Translations under genes and position numbers: made by a program
Source: Acanthaster planci
Lineage: Eukaryota; Echinodermata; Asteroidea; Valvatida; Acanthasteridae
Assembly: GCF_001949145.1 (NCBI RefSeq)
Contig: NW_019091564.1
Coordinates: 204,443-268,442, forward strand
Length of the DNA: 64,000 bases
Direction: 5' to 3'
The notes under the pieces: model-generated
What the model was told of the DNA's origin: nothing
Seen by the model: the letters and a program-made list of their open reading frames with translations, nothing else
Databases searched by the model: none
Part shown: positions 37,211 through 49,126 of the stretch, in pieces
Position numbering within the stretch: position 1 is the stretch's first letter
How the letters are laid out: each line of letters begins with the position of its first letter

Positions 37211-38200
37211 GGTTTTGACGGGAATCTTGACTCACACTTGACTCTTTCTCCGTAAACTATTGCTAAAGGTGAAGGCCCTGCCCGCACTCACATCCGCGTG
37301 TTCTTAAAGAGCAGGTTAGGTTTAGTTTAATACCTCTCCGATGAGAACTGGCCACGATATGACTGCCGTGCAGTCCAAACATACAACATTCCTCCAGATG
37401 TTTGCATCAGCAGGAACATGCCATCGCGTATTGCATGTACTTCCCGTGCGAAAGAGGCCTCTTTACACGACTAACTTGATGAAGGATGCGCTGCAGTGGA
37501 CTTTCTACAGCACCCACCCAACATTGGGGAGATCACAGACTGGTGTCACCACAAAACCGCTCGCGAAGCTTTGTACGTCATCCAGTCTTCAGTTTACGTT
37601 ACCGATTACCGTCATGCAACAGTTATCCCGACAAACACAATGGCCGTCTGGGTGTGTTGTGATTTGCTCATGTGGTATACGTGTGATACCGCTGCGTAGG
37701 TTTGAATCCAGGAAGTAAAGTTATAACTCTGTGATCAATTCATTGTTTACGTGTCGTGTAATTAATCTTCAGACCAGCTAAGGTGATTCTTGCACAAGTC
37801 GCAGTGCGGGAGTCTTGAGAGAGTTGAGTTCAGAAGAAACAAAAATCGTGACGCGACGGTGTTCTCCGAACAATCGTGTTCATTTGCTAAAGAGTTCAGG
37901 CTAGATTAAGGACAGAGTATACAGACTGGTTCAGGTTGGAAAATCGTTATGCCTGAGTGAGCAAATGCAGAGTCAACGTCGGTTTGAATACAAGAGCGCA
38001 GTGGGAAACTTTGCAATCCGATCGGGGGAGGTCACAGGTTAATTCATTGACCAGTGTTGTCGCCTTGAAATATATTCACAGTGTCATCCGTTTTCGAAAT
38101 GAAACTACGATTCATAATTAGCAAAATGTTGTTTTCAGGCATTGTGTTTTCGGTGCCTAAAATTAGAACCACGAAATATATGTTTCACAAAACTTGGAGG

Positions 38201-38238
38201 GCCTGACGTTTCGGTCCTAGCTGAATCTTTCTCAAAGG
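38201..38238 (-). repeat. Dispersed motif shared with 27.3 and 52.5 kb
   Basis: Read on the minus strand this is CCTTTGAGAAAGATTCAGCT followed by AGGACCGAAACGTCAGGC. The same two blocks occur at 27288-27320 without the six-base spacer, and in diverged form at 52547-52592. It appears to be a conserved piece of an unidentified repeat family. Confidence 0.6.
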
Positions 38239-39288
38239 CAAAATGACAAGTGGACAGGACAAACAAGCCAACGGAGAATCAACCAAGCATTGGTGAATGC
38301 AAGAGGACACAAGGAAAAGTCAAGAAAGCTGCAGGCTGGATAAAGGGGCAAGGGGTAAAGGGGACTGCATGAAAGGCATGGTTGAATAACAAAGGAATGT
38401 AAGGTGGGAAGAGATCAAAGAAAAAAATACAATGGAACGAACTGGACCCCAAGTGAGAAGTCTTACATGCTTTAGTAGAACTATGCTATTTAGAGAAAAT
38501 CTGACACACAAAAATGCAGAATTCTGGAAACAATATTAAAACAATGTGTATTGCTTTATTAGTCAAAATTATCAGTTTATTTTTATTTTGGTATTTGCTC
38601 AAATGCAGCTTACCGAAATAAATGCTCATTTAATATTTGAAAGTGATATGAAGCTGCTTCCCTTTTCTTCGGTGACATATACCGATTTTGAGTCTGGGTA
38701 ATGGGCATTTCTCTCCTGATAAGATTTTCCAGTTTTCATCTGTAAAAAGCCCTTCCTTTATGAAGAAAGGTGCTAGTTCTATTTCTGACGCGTTGGCAAT
38801 TTCAATTCCTTTGAAAATAATGTAAAAGTCTCCATAAATTACCTCCTCCCGATGGATACATTACTATTTTAGAGCATTTTTTAATTTTAACTGTTTTTCT
38901 TTCATACAAAAATCACTGCAGCGCATGCTGTGCCAAAAATAGCGGAAAAATCGAAAGCAAAACGACTATAAATATCGTAGCTCTAATTATAGAAAGATAA
39001 ATCATGCAGAAACCGCCAGACTCTGAAATAAGTTATCTCAAGCATCAGTAGACAATACTAGCCCCAGTTTTTAAAACTTTTACCCAGCGCAAGCCCCACA
39101 CTTCCAAATACAAGTTACCGCGCCACTCTCGTCAGCTTCCAATAAAGTCCTTAGTGGACCGTTCGGAGGTCATGACTACAAGGCACAAGGTACATGTATT
39201 CAGAATAACTCGGTTTGTTTTTTCATTGCGGCGATAGGTACTAACGTATTCAATACCAGTCGCTCAGAAACTTCAAGTTCGACTTCAG

Positions 39289-39294
39289 TTTATT
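39289..39294 (-). other. Poly(A) signal of the second clarin-like gene
   Basis: AATAAA on the minus strand, about 200 bases beyond the stop codon of clarin-like gene B. Confidence 0.45.
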
Positions 39295-39494
39295 CCCATG
39301 ACGCCGTGAACATAATGCTTCAACCCACTTTAAAATGAATATCACACCCCAAATCAAAAACAGTCTTCTCGTAATGATACCTCTGTATAGGTTTCAAGCT
39401 TTTATGAAAAACCAAATACACAATTGATCATACAGCACATAATCTGTTGGACTATACTGTACATAGTATGAGACAAACAAATTTGTACGCATTC

Positions 39495-42400
39495 TTAGTA
39501 CATCATTTCATCCATCCCAACGTTATTTTCTCCCTTGGAGAATTCTTTTTCCCCCCTCCGTTGCTGCAAGAAGTCCGGATCCGAGAGCAGCTTGGCCAAG
39601 AAGACGCAAATCAAATTCAGGATGAACAAGGCGCAGGCAACTACCACCAACCAGTACGAGTAGGCGAACGACACGGAGTCCGTCCGGAAGTTGTTGGGTG
39701 GATCTATGTCTGATTTGTTCAGGATGTTCGTGGTGAGTTTGGTCAAGAGGAGAGCAAGATAGATCACCCAGGCGACCAGGCTGCACACGGCTGCCGGTAA
39801 AAATCAAGAATTAAGAAAAGTAATAAATTACATTGATCATTTCTCTCTTTTAGTCATCTGCATGAAAGAGCCTTAAATATACACAGTTCTAATGGTTCCT
39901 TGGTGTCCCATCATCACAATTTGACTTTTAGATTCGCGGTGTGCCATTTTTAAGGGCATCAATGTACGTTTTGACTTTAATGCTCGCGTCTGTTAGCATG
40001 TTAATGACCAAAAGTGCTATGTCAGCCAAGGCAAAGTCCTCATTGTTACAGCAGTTTCTGTACAAATATTTGCTTGAATTGTGGATGCCATCTGGATTCA
40101 AAATTTGAACACATAACTCCGTAAAATTAATAGACTTCCTTTAATGACACCCAGAGCTGTTTTTAGAGAGTGGCGACATGGTTGGGACAAAATTGGTGTA
40201 TTAATGCGTCAGTGCACATCCACAATAACTACCTGCTGTACTGCACACAAAGTAAACAGCCAGTTTGGCTCAAAAGTCTGAATTCAAGTTGGCGCGACTT
40301 TCTCCATTTATAGCTGTGATGACATCATAAGAATAGCGCTCTCCCTTGCCAGGAAAAGATCAAAAAGTGTTATTTGAAACGTCTACTTTTCACGTAGGCC
40401 GAGTTCGGGTGGTTTGTTCTCGTATGCTCACGAACAGCTTGATTTGTCGTTCTTGGGTCGGTCGCTCGAACGCTGGGAACGTACAATTAGTCATCGCTGG
40501 TAGTTAGTGACAAGCAACATGGCGGCGTCCATGTTGTAGTAAACTATTCGAGAGTTAATGCTTGGACAAGTGGGCTGAATTCTTTTCTATTCAAACAGGA
40601 ACATTCACTTATGTGTTTTGAAAAATAATTAATGTTAATTTTGCAAAACTTCCCATTGTCTATGGCTTTGGAAGCCATCTCTCCACTTTTTGCAGCTGTT
40701 CAAAAATCAAAATCTCACGAGTTTATCCGTGTGTTCCTGTAAAACCCTGACGAGGAGGTGGAGTGTGATCCTGTTCCGAGAAAAGTGTTCTTGAGACGTA
40801 TTCCCGCCGTTCGAGTGCGAGAGCAACAAACCCGTGTCAAGAACACGGCGCCCGAACTCGACCTAAGAGTCATTCAGAGTTGCGGTTGAGGATCCAGTTC
40901 AAAGATTCGTCTGGCAGTCGTTAGGTGATCGCCTGTTTTCGAGTTCACACTTTATAAAGTATAACTTTCAAATCTTCTGTCAACCTGACTGTCAAACGTG
41001 ACTCGGATAGGCCCAATCGTCTTTAATTCCCAAAACTATACAACGGAAACATACGAGGGCGCGATGTGGCCTAGAAATCACCCTGGCCCTATACTAATCT
41101 CCAAACGAGGAAAGACAAGAAAAGATAAAACCTGAACATTCGTTGAAAGTGTCCTTAAGGTAGGCCTATTTTACTGGGCGAATTGAATGTAACACCGACG
41201 TGCAAGGCCTACCTTAAGGACACTTTCAACGAATTTTCAGGGTTTATGCGAATGTATGAACCTTTTTCCAATAATAAGCGCTCCCCCTATCCGGCTGCAA
41301 CTTGGCCGGCGAATCGGACACAAAACGCTGGCATGAAAATTCACCGAAGCTAGAACGAGTTCAATTATTTTGATAATTGGACTTGGCTTCTTGAATGTTC
41401 AACGCGGCATCACAAATTAAAATGTCTGTTTCCGTCAACGCTGACCACCGCTGCTTGCGGCTTGTGTTGGTCAGTGTTACTGTTAATTAAGCCTCCTTGC
41501 TCTCCACGGACGTCCACCACGCGAATTCAAGCTCAAGATACAAGATAACAGATTACGACATTTCAAAAAGTTACCTCCAATTCCATTCCACACGTAGAGT
41601 CCAACTGGTCCGTGGATGGTTTCTATGGGAACGGTTATTGTGTTGACCAATCCGAAGATAGTTGACACCAGGCCGAAAATAGCGGCGATCAAAACAGACA
41701 CGAAGGCGGCAATTGGGAACCCAATGCTGTACACCTCTGCGTGCTCTTCAAAAACTGTCGAAGAAGAGATCAGTTTTCATCAAAGAAGAATCTTTTCAAG
41801 CATCTTTTGAATCTGTTTTAAAATCTTAAAAGACTTAAGCTTAGGTCCGTTGAACATTTTAAAACAAAAGCAATAATGAAACTGAAGAAAACATGACCCT
41901 GATAAACTTAAAATAACTGTTTAACTTGCAGCAGCTTTTTTTTCTTATTAAAGTTGCTACAAAATCCTTCGGCCTCGTGCAGGCATATAGGCCTAGGTGG
42001 CATAAGTTTCCTGAATATGACAAGCTTAAGGTCGATTCTTTTCTAATGACGTAGGCTCTCCACGTTGTAAGAAGCGAACTAAAAGCAAGTGTCCGAACAC
42101 CAGTAATTCAACGCTTTATTGCTCAGCATACAACGCTGCTATGAAGTTGAACCTCGAAATCAATGTGTCTGAAAAGGAAGGATATGCCTAAACTAGTTTC
42201 ACACGCAGAACAGTTTCAGGGAATTTTGAACCTTTCAAGAAGTGTAATAACTACAGCACTCTCTCACGCGAATTGAACAGACGATTCAATTTCACAGTGT
42301 CCCCAAGTTTAATTTCACGTCTACATCTTGTTGAAAAGTACTATATATCATCTGTCGAAAATTGAACTGAAGCTTCAATTTCACGTCTTCACGGCGTCAT

Positions 42401-45400
42401 TTTGTTTGTTGGGCAGTTTTGTGTTTTTCCCTTCAGATCAGTGATGAGATTTTCATCGCCTGGAGTACTTTATGCAGGTGTTTTTTCCCTTTCTCAGTGA
42501 AGACGCAGGGGTGTGTTCTGCAACCCTGAATCATGTTTCTGCTTAGGTCACTGGTTACCCCTGCGTGATATCTTTTTTTCTTACCAAACGAGAACCGAAA
42601 GTTACAGTTGGGCAGCCCCAGTTCGTTTGAACTGGCGGAAAATATAAAAAATATGCCGACAATTTTTGTTGTCTCTACAAAACGAAACAAAAATATGCAA
42701 TCGTGTTACATGCAGCACACCATAAGAGGTAAATACTTTATTCTAGAATGTGAAAAGAGAGAGCAGCACCGGTTAATTAAGCCTCGCCGAATATTGAGTG
42801 AAAAATTATGTTTATCAATAAGGCCGTCTTTTTTTCGGTACTTTGTCTCTGTTGGATAAATGTTACAGTTCACATTTTTACGTCCCAAACACGTTTCTTT
42901 GTTTTCAAAAAGTGCAGTTTTTGTTTTTCCACGTTATTTTTTGTTTAATATATATTTTTCCAACTTTGTTATTACGAAATATGTATACTCCGAAGTTTCT
43001 TTCGGCGAGATGAATATTTTCAAGTCATTTTTATTGCAATTAGATTTTAGAAACATTGTAACTTGGAAACAAATCGTTCTCACGAGATACACTTTCCGAA
43101 GTATTTTTCCCAATTTATTCATGCGAGATATTTATTTGCAGGTTCGCTTTTATATCTCATAAAAGCGAACTTGAAAAAAAGTCTCACAAAAATTAATTTT
43201 GAGAAAATATATCTCGTTAACACAAACTTGGAAAAACTGTAAAAACGAGCATACAAGTTTACTTTTTAGACAGAATCGTTTTATGAGTAAGTTTTTGTGA
43301 ACAGTTTTATAAATGTTTGTTCCCATGAGATACATTTTTTCTCGTTCCTATTCGTGACATTTAAAAACGAAATTGAAAAATATAAATCTTGTAAAAACGA
43401 ACTGCGGAAAAAATCTTTCTTGTCAAACGAAGTTGGCAAAATCCTTCACTTTTTGAAAAATTAACCCTAACAGTCCTCAATCCCTCACCTGTTGGAGGAA
43501 TGAGGACTGTTTGGGTTAACAATGTACATCTTGGCACTACTGCGTACAGGGCATGCAAAACACACCCCAGGCGCGCTTGCCCCGCTTCAGCAAAAGCGCC
43601 CTCTAGCACAGGTTACTTAAAAGAAAAATGGCAGCCACCACATAAGAATTTCAATTTCACGGTGCGCGAAATTGACATTTCAGGGACAGGAAGATAACCG
43701 TACAATTATTCTCATCTGTCTGAGTAAGTCTTTTCCTTTCTACGAGTTGGTTGTTCTTTCAAGAATCTAAAGAATGTAACCATGATCAGATGATGTATGC
43801 CTTAGTAGGCCGACGCATCCAAGGACAGGCAGCACCCACAATGGAAATGGACTAGGCATGCTAGGCCTACATCATGTAGGCCCCCTAGGCCTACTTCAAG
43901 AACTCAAAGTCACTACTAGTACTAGGCCTATCATGACTATACTCCGTCATGACGGAGAAGTGACTTTGAGTTTTCGAAGTAGACAAGGCCTAATGTTAGC
44001 TACTGCATGGAGGTACGAAAAGAGGCTACTGTCACTGTCATGCTTGTTGGTGGTACCCCCACCATGCCCACGGTAGCTTGTTCAGCTCTTTCAGGTGTTG
44101 TTGGTTCGTAATGTTTAGCACAATTTTTGAAAGTTAAAATTGCATCCACAATGTTTAAATTTGGGCAACCACAGATACAGCCATAAAAATTGTGCACAGT
44201 GTGCTAGAAATTATGTGGATACATTCTTGCAGTCGCACATCAGGGAACTTCTGTTCATAGGATTGAATAGCACGTAGGGTAAATGTGCCCCTTTGCCATG
44301 TGTTAAAAGTCCATAGTGACGTCATGCCGACCGCGAGAATGAACCACATGCAACAGTTGTATACGAGACATGTAAGAGACTGACATCAACTAACGTTACA
44401 TGTACACATTTTGCACAATTTTGTTTAGTCTATTTCACGTGTGTGAGCTGCATGTACAGCGTGAGTGGTAGCCTATGGGGTGGTGCGGAAATCGGGGAGT
44501 TTTGCAAAATAGTGGGTAGCAACCAATGAAAACAGCTGAAACGAATGTGCACACGACGTACTGATCAATGAAATGATTGTGTAATCTGATCCTCTGACTG
44601 GCTGATGCATGTCTACGTCGCCACGGTCACTGTTTACATTGGTTACTACCTGCCATTTTGTGAGAGTCCCGGATGTCTGCGCCACCCCGTACCTGCCATA
44701 CATGTATGTTCTTACATGTATGGGGCCGGGACAAGGTACATCACGTGCAACCCCTGCCAGGTGTGAGAAATTTTGCCATTCAAAAATTTTCATGAATATT
44801 GCCACATGAGAGCAATTAAATTTCCCTGCCGATATTTAATTCGGAATTTTCTTTCTTCTGAAAGAAATTCCTTGTGAGAACTATTAAATTTCCCTGTTAA
44901 CATTTAATTTGGAAAATTCTTAGTGCCATACAAGTAGCCTATTCATATGAAATATATCTGCAATAGAATTAAAAGTAGGATCCCGGACAAAATACATATA
45001 TAAATAACAATCAGTGTAATGTAGTTTCAACTTCTTTACAACGAAACCGTTGTACTTCTGACAAACTCACATGATCACACTTCTCTGCTAATCTATATGT
45101 ATACTTATTTATTTCTACAGTAGTGCTAGGAGATGGGATACATTGTAAGTTAAAATCTCGAAGACCCTCTTCCCCTCTCTCTCCTCCTCTTTATAACCCA
45201 TCTTATTCCCGTCTCATTTCAAAGAAAATATCTGTGCACTTCCAGAAGGTTAGTGTGGTCAGTCCAGGATATTGTGTGGTCAGCCCTGACCACTTCCAGT
45301 CCCTTAGATTTCATTTTTAAGACCTTCTCATGAGCCCAGTTTCCTCCTTAATTGACCACGACCTTCCCCTACATACTTGTGGTTCCTTACTCAGAATTGC

Positions 45401-46872
45401 TTCATGACAATCAGGGAAAATAAGGATTTTGAAATGACCCCCAAAACTTCATACTAGTTTGTACTGGAATCTTAGCCTCTACTCAAGGCAACAGTTTCCC
45501 AGCATGACTGGTGCCAGATACTTGTAGCTGAAGACTTCGAAGGGAATGGGAGTCCCTGTGCCACCGGCCCCTCCCGGGCTTGGTCAAATGCCAAACATCA
45601 TGAATCCTTTAAAAACATACAGTTCGAGGCACAAATATTGGGCACATTAAAATAATGTGCCCAGCGTTATCTGCGCAGATTCAAAATATCTGCAACCTAA
45701 TAAAAGTTGCTCAAGGAAAATTGCACAAGTTGTGCAAATTTGGAACATTATATGTAGTTTTAAACGTACTAAATTACAGTTTAAAAGTAACCCACCATGT
45801 TTATCCCCATAACCCTCTATCGGTGCTGTGCAAAGTTGTCGAATCATTCAAGCGATTGTGTAACATTTAAGAGTTCCCTTGCCTACATAAAGCAGAATGG
45901 ACTGGCTATGTTTGTGGCTGTACATGTACGTAACTTGATATATATATACCGGTACATGTAATAAGTAGCTGAGTTTTGACTGGTGATGACTGTTCAACCA
46001 TGCTTTGTCCACCAGTCATCTGCTTTTGTCCTTTGATGGAATTTGGTTACAGTACCAACCAATTGGAAGTTTATCTGAAGTTTATCGGACTGGTGGTGAC
46101 TAGCCTGTGTACAGAGTGAGGTGGGGGAGGCGAATGGAATCTCGGACTGTCTGTGGCTCTTACATAACTTACAACTAAAGGAGTGTTTTTGATAATGCGC
46201 CTCATGTCAGCATCTGGTCTACAGCCCCTTTTCAGTTCAATCATACTACATGTGGTTTAAAACTGCTCCATTACACTTTACATGTTTTCTCGTTCACAGA
46301 TACCTTCTTGTGTGAAAAGTCGTATCAAAGTCAAAAATTACCATTCTTTCCATCAAGTTAAATCACTCCATGTTCTGTGAAAGTAAACACCTGTAGAATC
46401 AGAATCCTTACTGAACAAGCTAATGAAGTAGCATACAACATTTAATGATATCTCCATTCACTTTTTGGAAGTAACTAAAACCCATGAAAGCATGCAGTCA
46501 ATCACGTGTGTACTACATGTACATGTACGTGATGTCTTCACCGCAGACTTGAGAAAAAAATGACATGTACTTTGTACGTGTACTGCAACTGCAAATCTAC
46601 TTACTCGAGAAATAAACGGGAGCACGTTGGGTAAAGCCAAAGTTGAAAATCTTCTCTCCGTTGAACAGTCCAAACTGGATGTAGCCTGTAAAGGGAGGAA
46701 TCTGACCATTTTCGTCTGGCACCTGCGGGCGCTCGTTGTCAGTCAGGTTTTGCCGCACCGCAACGCCCGCAACCCAGTGGGGCGTGGCAGCGGCCGCGAG
46801 GAGGGCACCGACTGCCGCCAAGGAGAAGATGAAGACCAGTGCCAGGGGGACCTTGCTGCGTTTGGAGGCCAT
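39495..46872 (-). CDS. Clarin-like four-TM protein, paralogue B
   Basis: Three exons on the minus strand, 46605-46872, 41575-41754 and 39495-39790, encode 247 residues. Donors are TCGA|GTAAGT and GGAG|GTAACT; acceptors are CGACAG and CGGCAG. Both introns are phase 1 and exon 2 is 180 bases, exactly as in the neighbouring paralogue. TM1 is at about residues 8-30, then TPHW and an NLTD glycosylation site at N42, then IQFGLFNGEKIFNFGF. Exon 2 has HAEVYSIGFPIAAF and HGPVGLYVWNGIGG. Exon 3 has TM4, a short basic linker and the end EMMY. DPPNNFRT and VSFAYSYWL in exon 3 are nearly identical in both paralogues. The protein is expected at the plasma membrane. The gene points away from the BRD8 homologue, so their upstream regions are shared. 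Several foldback elements sit in its introns. Confidence 0.9.
40395..40865. mobile_element. Foldback (MITE-like) element, about 470 bases
   Basis: The left terminus reads TAGGCCGAGTTCGGGTGG and the complement of the right terminus TAGGTCGAGTTCGGGCGC. Further in, a TTTGTTCTCG block on the left and TTTGTTGCTCTCGC on the complement of the right also correspond. The interior contains CAACATGGCGGCGTCCATGT. No coding frame and no clear target-site duplication. It lies in intron 2 of clarin-like gene B. Confidence 0.55.
41131..41241. repeat. Long inverted repeat, perfect 28-base arms
   Basis: Positions 41139-41166 (TTCGTTGAAAGTGTCCTTAA then GGTAGGCC) are the exact reverse complement of 41206-41233. 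The arms extend outward by 8 bases with one mismatch (CCTGAACA against TTTTCAGG). The loop is 39 bases. Transcribed as part of clarin B intron 2, it would form a strong hairpin. Confidence 0.9.
42850..43450. repeat. AT-rich degenerate repeat region with central hairpin
   Basis: Very AT-rich DNA in which short blocks such as GAGATAT/GAGATAC, TTGGAAA and AAAACGA recur in both orientations on either side of a hairpin at 43142-43170 (GTTCGCTTTTA, 7-base loop, exact complement). The overall appearance is of a decayed foldback. It lies in intron 1 of clarin-like gene B. Confidence 0.4.
43891..43982. repeat. Inverted repeat with a palindrome nested in its loop
   Basis: CTACTTCAAGAACTCAAAGT-CACT (43891-43914) pairs with 43959-43982 at 22 of 24 positions. 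The loop contains the perfect 16-base palindrome CTCCGTCATGACGGAG (43942-43957). The flanks are rich in TAGGCCTA. It lies in intron 1 of clarin-like gene B. Confidence 0.75.
44477..44688. mobile_element. Foldback (MITE-like) element, about 212 bases
   Basis: Inverted arms of about 52 bases with roughly three quarters identity. The left arm begins GGGGTGGTGCGGAAATC and ends GTAGCAACCAATG. The right arm, complemented, begins GGGGTGGCGCAGACATC and ends GTAGTAACCAATG. No open frame. It lies in clarin B intron 1. Confidence 0.6.
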
Positions 46873-48863
46873 GCTTGGCTGGTGTGTGCTTGTGGGGACG
46901 GGGGCAGGAAGGGTGGAATCTACCTGTTTGGAAACGCGGCACCAGTTGATGGGCCACTATCCCTTGACAGCTGCCAACATGCGCTTGCAGCTTCCACGGA
47001 TCTGTTGTGTGGCTTGGTTGCTTCTCAAATCAAGCGTCAAGTCTAGTAGGTGCTCCGGTGATCGGTCCGATCAAGGTGATTGTTTTATAGTGTGCTGAAT
47101 TTGCTGAGGAGTTCAACCGCACAACTTGAGCACCAGACATACGCAGACTCTTCAGCAGCTTGCTCAAAGGCCACTTCAAGGAGTATGCACCGTTATTATC
47201 CAGCACACCTCTGCTCAGTACTGCACACAACTTACACTCAGATAAATTGCTGAATAGACTTAGTTCGTGGGATAACTCGTGCTGCTGGTAATTTGATATC
47301 AGACAGTCACATGTACTGTGTCGCTATGCCATTACTAGTCTCTCTGCATGTGTACCGTGCAATGTACATGTGTATCACCCACGAATGAACAAAAATACAC
47401 ACAACTACACATGCCTAATTGCATGTCACTTCTCTTATTGATAAGTGTGGCCAGGCAGTGGAGACTTTGGCAGCACTGGGAAAAACAAGATCTTTATTAA
47501 ATCCCAAAATCAGTGATTACTTGTCAGCAGGCGTGTCCAATCACTCGTACGACAGACCCCGGACTTTGGCATCAGATGCTAAATGTATGCAGTATTAGCC
47601 TGTGTAGTCTCTAGATGCCATATAGGAACTGTGNAATTCAGCAATACAAAGTGGACTTTGATCCCTACAAAGGATCCCCTTTGTCTTTTGCACACCTTCT
47701 CATGTTTGCATCCATGTTTATAAAAGGAGTATACCCTGACTATTCCACTAGACCCTGCTTTGCAGGTGGTAGACTGGTGACCTGGCCTCATGTGGAAGGA
47801 CAGCGATGCCCTCAGTGATTTTGAAATCAAACTGTTTGCTGTCTGCAGTTTTATTGCCACATTTTGTAGAGTTTCAATAGTCTAGTACCCAATGTTTACC
47901 ATTTTTGCAGTGTACAAGCAGAGTATGAGTTGAACTGGATATGTTGTCGTAAAGACAATGGTGTTGTTAGACTCTTTAACAAGCAAGGTCATGTACATGT
48001 ATGTCGTGAAACTGTGTACATATTGAGGCCAGCTGGCCACACTGCTTGGCTGCTCAAACAGGTCAACTGTGTGGAGAATTTTGATATCACTGTAGTAGAC
48101 ACAGTTAAGTTTTGCTGGTTTGTATTAGACAGACATGATTGTTGATCTGTGTCATTTGCTGAGCCGCGAATTGGACAAAGGCGCTGGTAAATTGATGATT
48201 AGTAGCAATAATTTCTGGTGGAGTTTTTTACTGTGGGAAATCCTGTATGAATGTGTACAAGAAAAGGGATACTTTCATGGTTTTTTTTAGAAATCCTCCT
48301 TGTAGAGTTTGATGTTATAATCATGATTGGCTTTGATGTGTCGTAATGTTCATGTACGTGTACAGTACATGTATGTATCCACTTACTGGGGTCAGCAATC
48401 TGAAAGGCGGTAGTACTGTTACATGTGAGGTGTTTGGCATGGTTATGCAGTTCAAATACATGTACATGTACAGTATTGTATAGTTTATATGTACATGTAC
48501 CAAAGTTTGGAGTGTGACTCTTAAGCACTTCAAACTACCGGTAATTCAATTGCAATATTAGCTTAATTGCCAAGCAACTCAGCACAACATTTCTGATTGC
48601 CGACCCCTTTGAGCAGATGTGTGTGTACTCACAGTTATAGTGTTAACAATAGTGGATGCAAAAGCTTCCTGAGAAGAGGTGCTGTGCATAAACCGAAGAG
48701 GGCGCCTTGTTTACTGATACCATTGCCATGTTGCCCTGTGCATGTCATATTAACCAGCCTTTCTGCTTGATTCCTCAGAAAATGTCACCAAAAGTATTCT
48801 GAATTCTGCGGACGAGCCCTTACATTTTTCCACCCCTTGTTTCAGGTATCATAATCTTGGACT
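46873..48863. other. Spacer between clarin-like B and BRD8 homologue
   Basis: The flanking genes diverge, so their promoters should lie here. The right part, from 47635, belongs to the duplicated segment described separately. GTACATGTAC-type palindromes are frequent. No gene is recognised, and no TATA box could be assigned to either gene. Confidence 0.5.
47634..47634. other. Assembly ambiguity (single N) at the left edge of duplication copy 1
   Basis: One undetermined base, placed immediately before the first copy of the 1.4 kb duplicated segment. A similar N at 49126 precedes the second copy. The placement suggests contig joins rather than isolated base-calling uncertainty. Confidence 0.8.
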
Positions 48864-49016
48864 ATGGCTGGCCTGAATGTTGCACCAGCAGACCAGTGGA
48901 GCCTTCGTGAGAAACTCTGTTTGGCTTCATCAGTCATCAGAAGTGGCGACCAAAATTGGTACGGCATGTTTGCCCAATTTTTTTTTCTTAGAATATTGTA
49001 TGGATTTTGTCATTAA
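47635..49016. repeat. Tandem 1.4 kb duplication, copy 1 (carries BRD8 first coding exon)
   Basis: Aligns along its whole length with 49127-50524, from CAGCAATACAAAGTGGACTT at the start to ATATTGTATGGATTTTGT at the end. Differences are scattered substitutions and small indels. Offset grows from 1492 to 1508 bases. It includes the 5' flank and first coding exon of the BRD8 homologue. Probably an allelic copy retained in the assembly. Confidence 0.9.
48864..48958 (+). CDS. BRD8: BRD8 homologue first coding exon, upstream copy
   Basis: Encodes 31 residues beginning MAGLNVAPADQWSLREKLCL and ending GDQN plus a split codon, with donor TTG|GTACGG. The sequence matches the N-terminus of vertebrate BRD8 (W-S-REKLCLASSV-RSGDQNW). 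Residue 15 is arginine, as in human BRD8. It could splice to exon 2 at 50613 as readily as the downstream copy does. Either it is an alternative first exon or it is the other allele misplaced in the assembly. Confidence 0.75.
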
Positions 49017-49125
49017 CCCTAACCCCCTAGGCTCCTGCACTAGAAAGCATACTGAACCTCACAAAATCCAACAGGTTCATGTACTTGTCTATGTACTTGT
49101 ACATGCAGGTTACTGTACCAAACAG

Positions 49126-49126
49126 N
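49126..49126. other. Assembly ambiguity (single N) at the left edge of duplication copy 2
   Basis: The undetermined base lies directly at the start of homology with copy 1, one base before the repeated sequence resumes. It is one of three Ns in the window, all at repeat boundaries or inside repeats. Confidence 0.85.

Larger units (their letters stand above)
37211..39494. other. Spacer between the two clarin-like genes
   Basis: About 2.3 kb separates the start of paralogue A from the stop of paralogue B. It should contain the promoter of A and the 3' end of B. AT-rich, with no recognisable gene. A dispersed motif at 38201-38238 is listed separately. Confidence 0.55.

Noticed and set aside
46627-47098. 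Plus-strand frames of 120-139 codons at 46.6-47.1 kb
   Set aside because: They are antisense to clarin B exon 1, which has clear family motifs, conserved splice signals and a matching paralogue.
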